A model generated the notes under the pieces. The model did not search any database, was not told where the DNA came from, and saw only the letters and a program-made list of their open reading frames with translations. Below, in pieces: positions 17,436 through 26,567 of a stretch of 64,000 nt of DNA. Numbering within the stretch: position 1 is the stretch's first letter; the number at the start of each line of letters is the position of its first letter. A program made the position numbers and the translations under genes. Location: NCBI GenBank assembly GCA_964606505.1, contig CAZSGM010000001.1, forward strand, positions 124,001 to 188,000, written 5' to 3'. The DNA comes from CAKVOD01 sp964606505. Lineage in GTDB: Bacteria; Bacillota; Clostridia; Christensenellales; UBA1242.

Positions 17436-17654
17436 CTACTTTTGTTGGCTGTGGGGCATAAAGTCTTTGAGGGTGGACTTGACGTCGTCGAGGTGCTGGG
17501 CGTTGAGTTTTTTCTTTAGGTATAACTTTTTCTTTTTTAGTTCGAGGTAGTGGGAGAGTTGGGCTGCCGTCTTTTCCGTGTGTTCGTCAAGTATTTGTTT
17601 TTCGAGCGCGTTTAACTCCTCGTTTGTTTTGTCAATGTTTTCAATTTGTTTCAT
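17436..17654 (-). CDS. Small coiled-coil protein (DUF465-like?)
   Basis: A 72-residue, highly charged, helical protein with heptad-like spacing (MKQIENIDKTNEELNALEKQ, then ELKKKKLYLKKKL). The pattern is like small DUF465/YdcH-type coiled coils, but I cannot confirm membership. No strong ribosome binding site is visible. It lies alone, convergent with dut. It could be a chance frame, though its composition is unlike the surrounding GC-skewed shadows. Confidence 0.5.
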   Translation of the reverse strand: MKQIENIDKTNEELNALEKQILDEHTEKTAAQLSHYLELKKKKLYLKKKLNAQHLDDVKSTLKDFMPHSQQK

Positions 17655-18194
17655 AACTTTAGTATTTGCGGTTTTTCTTAAATTATCCTTGTTTTTTGTG
17701 GGGAAGAGGGTGGTTTTGTGAAAAGCTTAGTTGGAGCGTGTGGCAGTGGTGGCGCGCTATTTTTTTTGTAACGAGCGGATGTGTGAGGTAAAAGCGGGCG
17801 CGCGCGGCTGAGCGGAGTAATAGGAATAAAAAAATGAGTTTAAGGGCTAAGCGCCAGCGGTGCAAATGTAATTACTGGGTTGAGCGAAAAGTGCGCGAAC
17901 TGGGTGTTTTGGGTGCGGAACCCTTGTAAAAGCGTTGCGGCAAGCGGCTTGGGTGTTGGAGCGAGTGCGCGTTGAATTTTAGTGTGGTGAGTAGAACCGT
18001 CGCGCGTGTAATGTGTGCGCGGTGGGGATGTTGGCGCTGCGTGTCAGAGTGCGAAGTTAAATGGCGTGGTGGCGCGCTTTTCGGGTTGAGTTGAGGGTAA
18101 CCTGAAAATTGGTTGGGGCGGTGCATAAAATTTTGGGAAATGGAAATAATTGGATAAAGAAGCGGAAGTTAAAAACGGGAAAGGAGAGGGCGTT
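17655..18194. other. G-rich intergenic region, no gene
   Basis: The plus strand is G-rich and C-poor; short open frames on the minus strand are Pro/His/Arg-rich and look like composition artefacts. I see no feature to annotate. Confidence 0.45.
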
Positions 18195-18680
18195 ATGGAG
18201 ACGGGCATAAGAGGAAAGGTTTTTGTTGCGGCGGTGGCATTGGTGGTTAGTTTGATTGTTTTGATGCCTAATTACAACTGCACGTTTGTTTCGTATGTGC
18301 GCGCGGACAGCGATGTTTCATTTTATGTGTTGGGCGAGTGCGAGCGCGTACCGCGGTTTTGCACAAGTGTGGATGTTGGCAAGGGCGCGGTCGTTAAGTG
18401 TAAGGGCGCGGTGGCTGAGGATGTTAGCAAGTCGCTGGACGCCGTCGCGGGCGTGAGTTTTTGTTTTTCGGGCGGACAGGATGAGATTAACGAGTTTTTG
18501 GAACGCGTGGACGCGGTGGTTTTGAAATGTGAAAATATCGCTGACATAACCTCTTATTTCGCGTACTCAAAAAAACTCAAGAACGGCATTCGCGTGGACG
18601 GCGAACTCGTCAACTTGCAAATTGCTAAGTGTGGCAATACTATAACCATCGGCTCGCCAATTATCTTGGGCGAATATTAA
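18195..18680 (+). CDS. Unrecognised membrane-anchored or secreted protein
   Basis: A 161-residue protein; the ATG at 18195 has aaggagaggg upstream. Residues 7-25 are hydrophobic (VFVAAVALVVSLIVLMP), either a signal peptide or an N-terminal anchor. The rest (~130 residues) is extracytoplasmic with six cysteines and no recognised motif. The alternating alpha/beta pattern (DVSKSLDAVAGVSFCFSGG, DEINEFLERVDAVVLKC) vaguely recalls YwmB-type proteins of sporulating Bacillota, but this is only an impression. It precedes antigen B without sharing an operon. Confidence 0.6.
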   Translation: METGIRGKVFVAAVALVVSLIVLMPNYNCTFVSYVRADSDVSFYVLGECERVPRFCTSVDVGKGAVVKCKGAVAEDVSKSLDAVAGVSFCFSGGQDEINEFLERVDAVVLKCENIADITSYFAYSKKLKNGIRVDGELVNLQIAKCGNTITIGSPIILGEY

Positions 18681-18761
18681 TAGAAGAGTCGGCAACTTAA
18701 TGAACGGGGGAAAATTTTTTAATAAAAAACAACTTTTGTGTAAATAGACGGCGCAAAATAG

Positions 18762-18790
18762 TTGTTATTTTTTTTGAAATTGTGTATAAT
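18762..18790 (+). promoter_or_regulatory. Promoter of antigen B
   Basis: TTGTTA (18762-18767), 17 bp, TATAAT (18785-18790), with the same attgtgtataat core as the antigen A promoter. Confidence 0.72.
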
Positions 18791-18858
18791 AACATGAAAT
18801 CTAATAAATGATTTTCTTTGTTTTTATGCGCTAAAACAAAGGAGAAAGGAAGGTTTTT

Positions 18859-21341
18859 ATGGTAAATAATGACGAAATGAAAAACGCGAAAAAACTGGGG
18901 GGGGGGGGGGGTATTTAGTTGCTAAAAATAGCAGCTATACTGCCCAAAATGATAAGGATACCTGCAAAAATATGCAGGATAACTCCCAATTTTTGCAACA
19001 ATCGCAAAATTGCGAAAATGCGCAAAAAAATAATAATTTAGAAAAAATATCAATCCAAAACAATGAAAAACTGCATTGCAAAAAATTAATTATTAACACA
19101 GAAAGTAATGATGAATTTAATTTAATAAATAATGATTTATTAATTAATTCAAGCAAGCAAAATGATTGCGAAAAAAATATTAATGTATCAAATATTTGTA
19201 GTAGTAAATGTGCGCAAAGTGATACATGTAAAAATAATACAAGAGAAAATTTTTCTGCTTTAAAAAATAGTTATAACAATGTGAGTCATAAAAATAATAT
19301 AAGTTACAAAAATAATATAAAGGCATATTCCGCTACGACAAAAGTTTGTTTGTGGCTTTTCTTGCTTGTAGCATGCCTCGCGGTTACAATTGGTTTTGGT
19401 TGCGTTGGCGGAAGTAGTGGGAACGGCAGTTTAAAAGTTGCGCCCGAAATTGAGACTGCCACTGCGGCAGGTTCAAGTTGGAGCGGCAGCGGAACATCGG
19501 GTTCTCCCTATTTGATAAGCAACGAGGCGGAGTTGACCGCGCTGGCTACTGCGTGCAACTCAGGCACAGCGTATTCGGGAACATACTTTAAACTAACTCA
19601 AGATATTTCAATAACATCTACAAACTGGGCGCCAATCGGATTTGACGAAAGTTCGGCGGGTACGCCTACAAATGTTTTTTCGGGGATTTTTGACGGCGCG
19701 GAACACACAATTACAATAAGCAACACTTTCAGTAAGGCTTTTGATTTGACGGTTGCGGGCGGCTATGCGTATTGTGGTGCAGTATTTGGATTTGTTCAAA
19801 ATGGACGAGTGTTAAATCTTAATGTGAAGTTTAATCTTGGCGCAAATTCAATGTTTGATCATTCATCAGCAACAACAACTAAGATGTATTATTATATGTA
19901 TGGGGGGATTGTTGGGGGGTGCCAGTCAGCAGATAGTGAAAATCCCATTATTCAAAATTGTAGTGTTTTAAGTGAAAATAATTCCGAAATCAAAGTAAAT
20001 TTTGGTTTTAACAGATACTGTTCTTTTGGTGGGATAGTAGGCAGAGTCATTGGGAATGGAATAATAGATAATTGCTCATTAAACGCTAGTTTATCTTCTA
20101 TGGGACACTCTTTTAAGGAGGGGGGGATAGTTGCATACTCAGAAGGTAAGGTTACCAATTGCAGTGTCAATTCAGATATAATTTGTGGGGGAACCGTAAC
20201 CTCAGGGGCTTATGTGACTGACCAAAAACGTGGGGGTATTGCAGGGGTGGCAGAAACAATCGAAAATTGCGCATTTAATGGTGGAAGTTTTACTTGTGAT
20301 GCTGGAGAAATATATGGAGTTGGAGTTATAGCAGGTGAAGCGACTACTATTAAAAATTGCAAGGTTCTAAAGGGGGCGGATAGCACAAAGAAAATAAAGA
20401 TTGAGACTGGGTCAGGGACAAAAAATGGTTTTCCTGCGGGAGTTATAGCGGGGGCTTGTAAATATATTGAGAATTGTTATACTAACGCAATTATTGATTA
20501 CGTCAAAACGTGGGGAGATAGCCGCGCATATGCAGGAGTAATTGCAGGGCAAGCAACAACTGTGAAGAACTGCAAAGCTGACGTCTCTATAGGTAGTTAT
20601 AGTTCTAATGACATTTGTTACTTTGGGCACATTGTGGGGGCTGTAACCACATCGACATTAAACGGTTCAACCGTAAATCCGAGTATAACAAACTGCTTCA
20701 TACAAGTATCTACAACGGCTAGTCAGCCGACAAATAACGCGCAGGTTTGCTCAAATGTGAGTAGTGGAACCCTCACTACCTACAACTGCGTATTTATAGG
20801 GGTTACGGGGCTAAAATTCACAAGCAGTATTGCGGCAACTGCGGGCGACAGTTACGGGTTATACGCCTCAAGTTCAGATGTTGCTGCGCTAAAGAAAACA
20901 TCCACCTACGCGGGAGCGGGCGCAAATGGTTACACTTGGAACTCCGCCGCGCCGTGGGACTTCGAGAGTGCGTGGTGTATTGAAACTGAGAACGAAACCT
21001 ATCCAACACTGCAATTTATGAGCGCGCCGTGCACAGTTACAATAAATGTTACAACAAGCGCGGGTGCGGGCGGTGTTGTCGGAACGGATAAGTATATCCT
21101 CTACAAACTAAATAGCGCGGGCACGGTCGTCAACCAGTTTGTCGTTAGCCACAACAGCGTAGTAACCTTTTTGGCAAAACGCGGCGAGAAAATAACGCTG
21201 CTAACAACTTACAGGTCGTACCTTTATTGGACGGTAGACGGCACGCAGGTTGATAAGTACCAGTTCACGCCGTCAGGCGACACTACAATCGCCATACACA
21301 TAGCCGCGCCTGCCGTCATCAACAATTCAATCGTGATTTAG
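18859..21341 (+). CDS. Phase-variable GLUG-type surface antigen B (poly-G tract, OFF here)
   Basis: The ATG at 18859 (ribosome binding site aggagaaagg) encodes MVNNDEMKNAKKL, then G15 (18897-18911). With 15 G translation stops at TAG 18916. With 13 or 16 G it enters the frame that ends at 21341, about 827 residues. The bridging residues (YLVAKNSSYTAQNDKDTCKN) align with antigen A, supporting the reconstruction. Order: ~165-residue Asn/Lys-rich N-terminal segment, membrane helix (VCLWLFLLVACLAVTIGFG), GLUG-like repeats (FGGIVGRVIGNGIIDNCSL and similar), and a shared C-terminal module ending NNSIVI. It is paralogous to A along its length. A terminator follows. Confidence 0.8.
18897..18911 (+). 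repeat. G15 slippage tract in antigen B
   Basis: Fifteen consecutive G near codon 13; ON lengths are 13 or 16. Confidence 0.85.
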
Positions 21342-21358
21342 GTTGGCGCACAAAATTA

Positions 21359-21387
21359 GGAAGAAAAACTGTTTTCTTCCTTTTTTT
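21359..21387 (+). terminator. Terminator after antigen B
   Basis: Stem ggaagaaaa / ttttcttcc with a four-base loop and T7. Confidence 0.85.
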
Positions 21388-21438
21388 ATATATAATCCTT
21401 TTATTTGTATATGTTTTACATTATTATTGCGCAAATTG

Positions 21439-21467
21439 TAGACAAATTGCGTGTTTTGTGATACAAT
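21439..21467 (+). promoter_or_regulatory. Promoter upstream of the mTERF-like gene
   Basis: TAGACA (21439-21444), 17 bp, TACAAT (21462-21467), 400 bp before the gene. Confidence 0.5.
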
Positions 21468-21866
21468 AACAAAATAGGGCAAAAATAGAAAAACAATATT
21501 TGTAGCGTTAGCAATTGTGTGGCTGCGTGCGGAGTGTTGAGCTTTAGGCGGCGTCGGCAACCACTACGGCAATAATCGTGGCGTCCGCAATCGCGGGAGC
21601 AGTAGCACGGCGAGGCGAAAATGCGTCGGCGAAAATGCGGCGACATTTGCAAGGTGGCGCAAAACTGATAGGGCGACAATTTAGAGGATAGAGGAAAAGT
21701 TTATTAATAAGCACTAAGGAAATTGTTGGGGTCTAAATAATTTTATTAAGCACTAAACAATTCGATAAGCACAAAGAAAGTTGTTGCGGGCTAAGGAAAT
21801 TGTTGGGGCTTGAGAAATTATTAGGGGTCAAAGAAGTTTGTTAGTGGCACAAAGGAAGGGAATGTT

Positions 21867-23156
21867 ATGACAATAGAAGAAATTTTAATGAGCAGATATG
21901 GGTGGAAGCAAGAAGATATTGAGGCTAAGCGCGAGGTACTTGCGCACATTTCACATCTAACTGACGATGATAAAGTTTACGCAAAGGGGAATTTTTACGT
22001 AAAAACATTTTTTATGACTTATGCCGACCTTAGGAAGGTGATAAAGGCATTTCCGCAAATGCTGGGGCTGTCGGAAGATTATGTTATTAACAAGATAGAT
22101 TACTATGTATCTATGTTTGGGAACGCCGAAAGTGTTCGGAAAGCGTTTATTAAATTTCCGCAAATTTTAAGCATTTCAAACGAAACAATTAACGCGAAAA
22201 TAGAGAAATACAAGAAGAGATTGCACTGCGAAAGAGCGCACGTTGGGGCTATGTGGGCTGAGTATCCGTCAATTCTTCATTATTCAGATAAATATATTGA
22301 CGGAAAAATTGACTACTTAATAAAAACCTTTGAGGTCGAAGAGTACGAACTTGCTTGTATACTTAAACGTTCGCCACAGATTTTGGGGTTATCCAGCGAA
22401 ACCATTACTGCAAAGCGCGACTTTTATTGCGATGAACTTGGGTTTAGCCGCAAAGCCGTCGTTAAGCTTGTTAGGGATTTTCCGACAATTTTGGGGCTTT
22501 CCAACGAAACGGTTTTGTATAGGTTCAACTTTTTCAAGGCGCAGTATGGGTTGGACGATAAGCATGTCGCGAAGATGTTTACAATGATACCGCAGATTGT
22601 TGCTCTGCCCGACGAAACCATAATGAACAAGCAACATTTGTTTAGCGATGTGCTCGGCGTAACTAAGGGGGAGTTTGCCTCAATTATTAGCAGACACCCG
22701 CAGGCGCTCACAATATCGGCGACCGCGCTGAAGTACAAGGCGGACCAACTTGCTTCACTTGGTATTGCGCGAAAGGAACTGCTTAATGACCCGATGATTT
22801 TGAGTTCGCCTGCCAATATGCTTAAAGTTAGGTACATTATTTTGAGGCAGGTTGCAACGCGCGAAGAGATTTTAAAGTCCAAGGGTTGGTATATGTTCAA
22901 CCAAAGCAAGTTGTACTCTAGGTATGCGTATATAAAGGATGTATTAAAAAAAGAGCCTACCTTGTCTGACTTGTTGCGTAGCCAACAGCGCTTTGAAATG
23001 AAGTTTGGATGGATTGGGATTGATGATGACTGGACTGAACCTAAATTTACAATGGCAATAGTTGACGAATTGGCGCAAAAGGTGGCAAAAGAAGAAAAAA
23101 TCGAACTTACGCGCAAAGACCGTGAGGTATTAGGCACTTGCATAGAGAAGGAGTAA
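21867..23156 (+). CDS. Bacterial mTERF-like helical repeat protein
   Basis: A 429-residue cytoplasmic protein without signal peptide. It contains at least seven 36-residue repeats: FPQMLGLS, FPQILSIS, YPSILHYS, SPQILGLS, FPTILGLS, IPQIVALP and HPQALTIS, whose prolines fall at 63, 98, 134, 170, 206, 242 and 278. Each is followed by an [ED]x[IV]xxK helix. A proline-hydrophobic-hydrophobic start and LGLS-type turn every ~35 residues is the hallmark of mTERF superhelices, which bind nucleic acid in mitochondria and chloroplasts. Whether this is true homology or convergent solenoid design needs a profile search. Ribosome binding site aaggaaggg. The next gene starts four bases after its stop codon. 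Confidence 0.75.
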   Translation: MTIEEILMSRYGWKQEDIEAKREVLAHISHLTDDDKVYAKGNFYVKTFFMTYADLRKVIKAFPQMLGLSEDYVINKIDYYVSMFGNAESVRKAFIKFPQILSISNETINAKIEKYKKRLHCERAHVGAMWAEYPSILHYSDKYIDGKIDYLIKTFEVEEYELACILKRSPQILGLSSETITAKRDFYCDELGFSRKAVVKLVRDFPTILGLSNETVLYRFNFFKAQYGLDDKHVAKMFTMIPQIVALPDETIMNKQHLFSDVLGVTKGEFASIISRHPQALTISATALKYKADQLASLGIARKELLNDPMILSSPANMLKVRYIILRQVATREEILKSKGWYMFNQSKLYSRYAYIKDVLKKEPTLSDLLRSQQRFEMKFGWIGIDDDWTEPKFTMAIVDELAQKVAKEEKIELTRKDREVLGTCIEKE

Positions 23157-23159
23157 TAT

Positions 23160-23459
23160 ATGAATTGTGAAGATTTTTTTAGTTCAATCATATTCAGTGA
23201 TGAAAGTATATCTAAAGAGGAACAAACATCGTATGAGTTCTTTCTAGATGGGAGCGTTGTAGATTGGGATGAAGTTTATGAAAATTTTTATACTCTTCAA
23301 CGATGCGGAATTAAAAGCGACGAAATGCTTACCTTGTTTTGTGTAAACCCCAACCTCTTTTTTCTTGATAGATGGGTGTTAGATGATAAAATTATAGAAC
23401 TGACTAATTACGACTACGACCTTGAAGCGATGTTAAAAGCAAACCCCACAATTATTTAG
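23160..23459 (+). CDS. Short mTERF-like partner or remnant
   Basis: A 99-residue protein starting four bases after the preceding stop, with gaaggag in front. It carries two units of the same type: NPNLFFLDRWVLDDKI with Pro64, and a final NPTII with Pro96. The frame ends in the ascending arm of the terminator, so the last repeat is cut short. It may be a shortened duplicate of the neighbour, or a separate small binding partner. No other function can be assigned. Confidence 0.6.
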   Translation: MNCEDFFSSIIFSDESISKEEQTSYEFFLDGSVVDWDEVYENFYTLQRCGIKSDEMLTLFCVNPNLFFLDRWVLDDKIIELTNYDYDLEAMLKANPTII

Positions 23460-23475
23460 TGGGGTTTGCTTTTTG
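23436..23475 (+). terminator. Terminator of the mTERF-like operon, overlapping the coding end
   Basis: Perfect 14-bp stem aaagcaaaccccac / gtggggtttgcttt, then T-rich; the TAG at 23457-23459 lies at the start of the second arm. Confidence 0.9.
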
Positions 23476-23548
23476 TTTTTTTGGGGGGGGCAAATTTGTG
23501 AGCGTGCGGATGTTGTGGCGAGGAAGGCAGGAAATTTTGGGGAAAGAC

Positions 23549-23577
23549 TTGTAAATTTTGTCTTAGTGTGGTATAAT
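23549..23577 (+). promoter_or_regulatory. Promoter of 23718
   Basis: TTGTAA (23549-23554), 17 bp, TATAAT (23572-23577). Confidence 0.65.
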
Positions 23578-23717
23578 TATTTTTAGATACTTGCAAAATA
23601 ATATATTATATAGGTTTTACAATGTGTGAAACTTTACAACAGATGGAGAGTGAGAGTTGTTATCATATAATGGTTAGGTTATTTCGCAAATTTTAACATA
23701 ATGGGAATGATGAGGGA

Positions 23718-24299
23718 ATGGCTATGTTGAATGTCAACTTTGATAGTGATATTATCGTGAAAAATGTTAAGGAAACATCCCTTAAGTACGAGGAATTTTT
23801 GAGTGCTTACACGCAGTATATTAAAGCGGTTGAGGCAGGGAAGGAACTTGACAAGCGCGAAAAAGATGAACTTTACAATGCGTCTCAACGCGTGTACGAG
23901 ATGAGCGATGACATGAACGAGGCGTTTAGGTTTTACAACCACAATTTGCGCACGTTTTCGGAAGATTATCTTGACGTAACATTGCCAAAGGTTACGGTTA
24001 AGGTTAATGAAAACCCTACAAGAAGCAGAATTGGCGAGCCTAGCAAGGAAGTCGACAATGACTCATTGATTGAACAGGCGAGAGAGAAAGCGGGCGAAAA
24101 ACTTGATGATGTTCGTAGCCATTTAATCCAGATGGAAAACGAAGAGGTTTGGAACGACAAAATCGGCTACAAATTTTACGAGGGGGCAAGCGACGCGATT
24201 AGACGCAGCGCGGGTTACCTTGATAATGTAGACAACATTGTTGTAAGACACAAAGTTCGCGAAAACAGCGCAGACAAGGAAATTGCGCGCCGCGGATAG
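23718..24299 (+). CDS. Unrecognised helical cytoplasmic protein
   Basis: A 193-residue acidic, mostly helical protein with no signal peptide, membrane helix or motif I recognise. The N-terminal half (YEEFLSAYTQYIKAVEAGKE, NASQRVYEMSDDMNEAF) suggests long helices; a central Pro/Arg-rich linker (NPTRSRIGEPSKE) leads to a second helical region. A second ATG at 23724 is an alternative start. It has its own promoter and is followed by a terminator-like hairpin. Confidence 0.65.
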   Translation: MAMLNVNFDSDIIVKNVKETSLKYEEFLSAYTQYIKAVEAGKELDKREKDELYNASQRVYEMSDDMNEAFRFYNHNLRTFSEDYLDVTLPKVTVKVNENPTRSRIGEPSKEVDNDSLIEQAREKAGEKLDDVRSHLIQMENEEVWNDKIGYKFYEGASDAIRRSAGYLDNVDNIVVRHKVRENSADKEIARRG

Positions 24300-24359
24300 T
24301 TAAATCTAAAGTTTCTATAACCATTATATCTAAAGTTTTTCTAACAAGAAAACCTTTTG

Positions 24360-24398
24360 ACACTTCAGGCAGAGTTTTATCCGCTTGGGGTGTTTTTT
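24360..24398 (+). terminator. Terminator-like hairpin after 23718
   Basis: Stem acacttcaggc / gcttggggtgt (11 pairs including G-U), then tttttt. Confidence 0.6.
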
Positions 24399-24758
24399 GT
24401 GGTGGGGGCTTTGTTTAGTGGTGTTTTTTAAGGTTTCCTTTTTTTTGAGAACGCGGGCGAGCGGGAGCGTGCGAATGCGACGTTATTAATGCGTTGCCTT
24501 AGGTGCGCGCAATTTTGGGTGGTATTGCGTCGTTTTTTGCGCGCGGGTGCAGCGGCGTTTTGTAGAGGTGGAGCGCGCTTTGTAGTGTAGTTAATGAGGT
24601 ATGTGTGGTGCGGGCTGTAGGTGCAGTTTGCGGGGAATAGAGCGGCGCGTTATGTTTGGGCGGCGCGGAGTAGGTGTTTTAGGGCAAAAAATGAGAGAGA
24701 ACGCGGGCGGGATGTGCAAAAGTTTTTTTTTAAGCGGGCACGAGTATTTGCGCAACAC

Positions 24759-24787
24759 TTGACAAAAATATCAAAATAAAGTACAAT
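24759..24787 (+). promoter_or_regulatory. Promoter of the 24809 operon
   Basis: TTGACA (24759-24764), 17 bp, TACAAT (24782-24787): 11 of 12 consensus positions. Confidence 0.82.
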
Positions 24788-24808
24788 AGCAGTAACGGAG
24801 TTGTTGCG

Positions 24809-24895
24809 ATGTTTAAAGGTGGATGTTTATTTAAAATTATTACGTCGGTGGCGTTTATCGGGCTTTTGGTTTTCCTGATTGTCAAGTATTGGTGA
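24809..24895 (+). CDS. 28-residue single-helix membrane peptide
   Basis: A short gene directly behind a near-consensus promoter, with cggag eleven bases before the ATG. It encodes MFKGGCLFKI then TSVAFIGLLVFLIVKYW: a positively charged N-terminus and one hydrophobic helix ending in Lys-Tyr-Trp. Its TGA is followed after six bases by the ATG of the next gene, so the two are likely co-translated. Size and shape recall small membrane regulators or toxin-like peptides, but no family is recognised. Confidence 0.6.
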   Translation: MFKGGCLFKIITSVAFIGLLVFLIVKYW

Positions 24896-24901
24896 TAGGT
24901 G

Positions 24902-25732
24902 ATGAAAGGCAAATTTTTGACGTGCGCGGGCTCACTGGTGCTGCTGGTTATTGTGCTGGTTGCAGGTGGGATTGCGGGGTTTAAGTTGCTGCAGGGCGAG
25001 TTTCAGCGCTCAGTTTTGGAAGAAATGGGGTTTGCGTCGCAGGAAGAGTACGACGCGTTTACGGCAAAACTCAATGAGCCGTACGACGAGACGGTTTTTT
25101 ACCAAAACACCTATACCGATGCGGACAAGGTGGCGGTTAGGGAGAGTTTGCGCGGGAGCGTTGTGTTTGCGGACGGGGAGCAACTGTTTTTGAGCAGCGG
25201 CGACTTCAACCTTGCCGCGCTGGAGAAGGAGAACAACGCGAGTCTCACCGGGGCGGTTGCGTTCACTTTTGGCGAGTATAGCTGTTTTTCGCAACTGCTG
25301 CTTTCGTCCATTTACAACTACGACACCGAAAGCAACGCGCAACTCAAGGACATTCAGATTTTGTCGTTTGTCGTGAATGCGGACGAGACGCATACGCTTG
25401 TTATGAAACTTGCGACCGACACAATGAAAGCGTCCATGAAAACATACGGCGAGGGGTTGCCCGACAAACTTTACCTGACGTTCAACTACAGTTTGGTTGT
25501 AAACGCGGGGGAGTTTGAGGCGGTCAACGTCGCTATGAGGGTTAACGCGCTCGACGACGCAACAAATGAGAAGTGCAACAGTTTTTTGAACAATGTTTTT
25601 GGCGTGAGGAGTTTCGCGAAAACCTTTGCGAACGTGTTTGTTGACCTGACGAATACGTTTGATTTAACTATCAGCGCAAGCACGACCTTTGCGGTAGGCG
25701 GGGTTACGAAAGCACCTAAGTTGGAAGCGTAA
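24902..25732 (+). CDS. Unrecognised anchored extracytoplasmic protein
   Basis: A 276-residue protein from the ATG at 24902 (a GTG at 24899 is also possible), with taggtg overlapping the end of the preceding peptide gene. Residues 6-28 form an N-terminal membrane helix (CAGSLVLLVIVLVAGGIAGF). The rest is an alpha/beta domain outside the membrane containing two long beta-rich stretches (ILSFVVNADETHTLVMKLAT, LYLTFNYSLVVNAGEFEAV). No catalytic motif is recognised. Probably in one operon with 24809 and perhaps 25809. Confidence 0.7.
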   Translation: MKGKFLTCAGSLVLLVIVLVAGGIAGFKLLQGEFQRSVLEEMGFASQEEYDAFTAKLNEPYDETVFYQNTYTDADKVAVRESLRGSVVFADGEQLFLSSGDFNLAALEKENNASLTGAVAFTFGEYSCFSQLLLSSIYNYDTESNAQLKDIQILSFVVNADETHTLVMKLATDTMKASMKTYGEGLPDKLYLTFNYSLVVNAGEFEAVNVAMRVNALDDATNEKCNSFLNNVFGVRSFAKTFANVFVDLTNTFDLTISASTTFAVGGVTKAPKLEA

Positions 25733-25808
25733 AAAGAAATTAAGGCAAAAATGAGGAATAGCCAAAACAACGGAAACGGAATGGGGGTTGCCCGCACGAA
25801 AGGAGAGG

Positions 25809-26567
25809 ATGATGAAACTTAGTTATAGAGAAGAAATGTTGACATACTACGACGAAGACTATGATGAAGATACTGGGGGCAGTACATCTGACTTTGGGCA
25901 GGAAGTTGCAGATGGGGCAAGTAGTGCTGCGTCAAGTGTGGGGAATGCCTTAAAAAATCACGCTGCAGGAAGCGGAAAGGCTGAGGCTGAAAAAAGTAAA
26001 AATAGCGATAAGAAGGGAGATAAAGCCAAAGCAGGTGGCGCCGATAAAAAGGGCGCGGCAGGCAAAGATGACAAGAATGGCAAAAATAACGCTGCTGCGG
26101 CTGGGAAACTTGGTAAGGGCAAAGGCGCAAACGCAAAAAATGAAGTTCAAAAGAGTAAAAACGCTGCTAAAGGTGGAAAAGGTAAAGTTGGAGCTGCTGC
26201 AGGTGGAAAGGCAGGGGCGGCTTCTGCTGCGGGCAAATTGGGAAGTGGCGCAAAGGGCGCAGATGGTAAGGACGTTGACCAAGGCGGCAAGTACGATATA
26301 AAAAAGGCATACCTTAACAAGTTCAAGTTTAAGTTGCAAAAGAACTCGGAAGAGGAAGCAAAGGCGGAGGCAGAGGCAAACCGTTGCGACCCGTGCAATG
26401 AACTAAAGGCGGGTAACGGGCTTGACTTTGGTTGTCTCGACTGGGGCAAGTGCGCGTTCGCGAAGCCGTGTTGTAAAAAGGCACCGTATCCGTGCGGGTG
26501 TTTTGCGTATATGTGTTTCGGCATAACCTTTGTGGGTGGGCTGATTAGTTCAATGTTCCTATTTTAA
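25809..26567 (+). CDS. Lys/Ala/Gly-rich low-complexity protein with Cys-rich tail
   Basis: About 252 residues, starting at ATG 25809 (or 25812) after aaggagagg. Residues 1-30 are acidic (TYYDEDYDEDTGG). Residues ~40-170 are Lys/Ala/Gly repeats like histone-H1 tails. The last ~60 residues contain nine cysteines (CDPC, CLDWGKC, KPCCKK, PCGCF, YMCF) and end in a hydrophobic segment (ITFVGGLISSMFLF). The tail suggests metal or disulfide chemistry next to a membrane; the basic middle could bind DNA or wall polymers. Function unknown. It recalls the basic-linker-plus-membrane design at 35767. Confidence 0.65.
   Translation: MMKLSYREEMLTYYDEDYDEDTGGSTSDFGQEVADGASSAASSVGNALKNHAAGSGKAEAEKSKNSDKKGDKAKAGGADKKGAAGKDDKNGKNNAAAAGKLGKGKGANAKNEVQKSKNAAKGGKGKVGAAAGGKAGAASAAGKLGSGAKGADGKDVDQGGKYDIKKAYLNKFKFKLQKNSEEEAKAEAEANRCDPCNELKAGNGLDFGCLDWGKCAFAKPCCKKAPYPCGCFAYMCFGITFVGGLISSMFLF

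Larger units (their letters stand above)
21342..21866. other. Intergenic region with promoter and degenerate repeats
   Basis: Holds the antigen B terminator, a promoter at 21439-21467 and, from ~21705 to 21850, several degenerate ~25-40 base repeats (variants of taagcactaaggaaattgtt and ggggtctaa). No ORF is convincing, so the transcript for 21867 would have a leader of about 400 bases. Confidence 0.5.
24300..24808. other. Intergenic region with terminator and promoter
   Basis: Terminator at 24360-24398; G-rich, geneless stretch to ~24730; strong promoter at 24759-24787 for the small membrane peptide operon. Confidence 0.5.

Noticed and set aside
23483..23490. G8 run as another phase-variable tract
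   Set aside because: It lies in a spacer with no start codon or frame around it.
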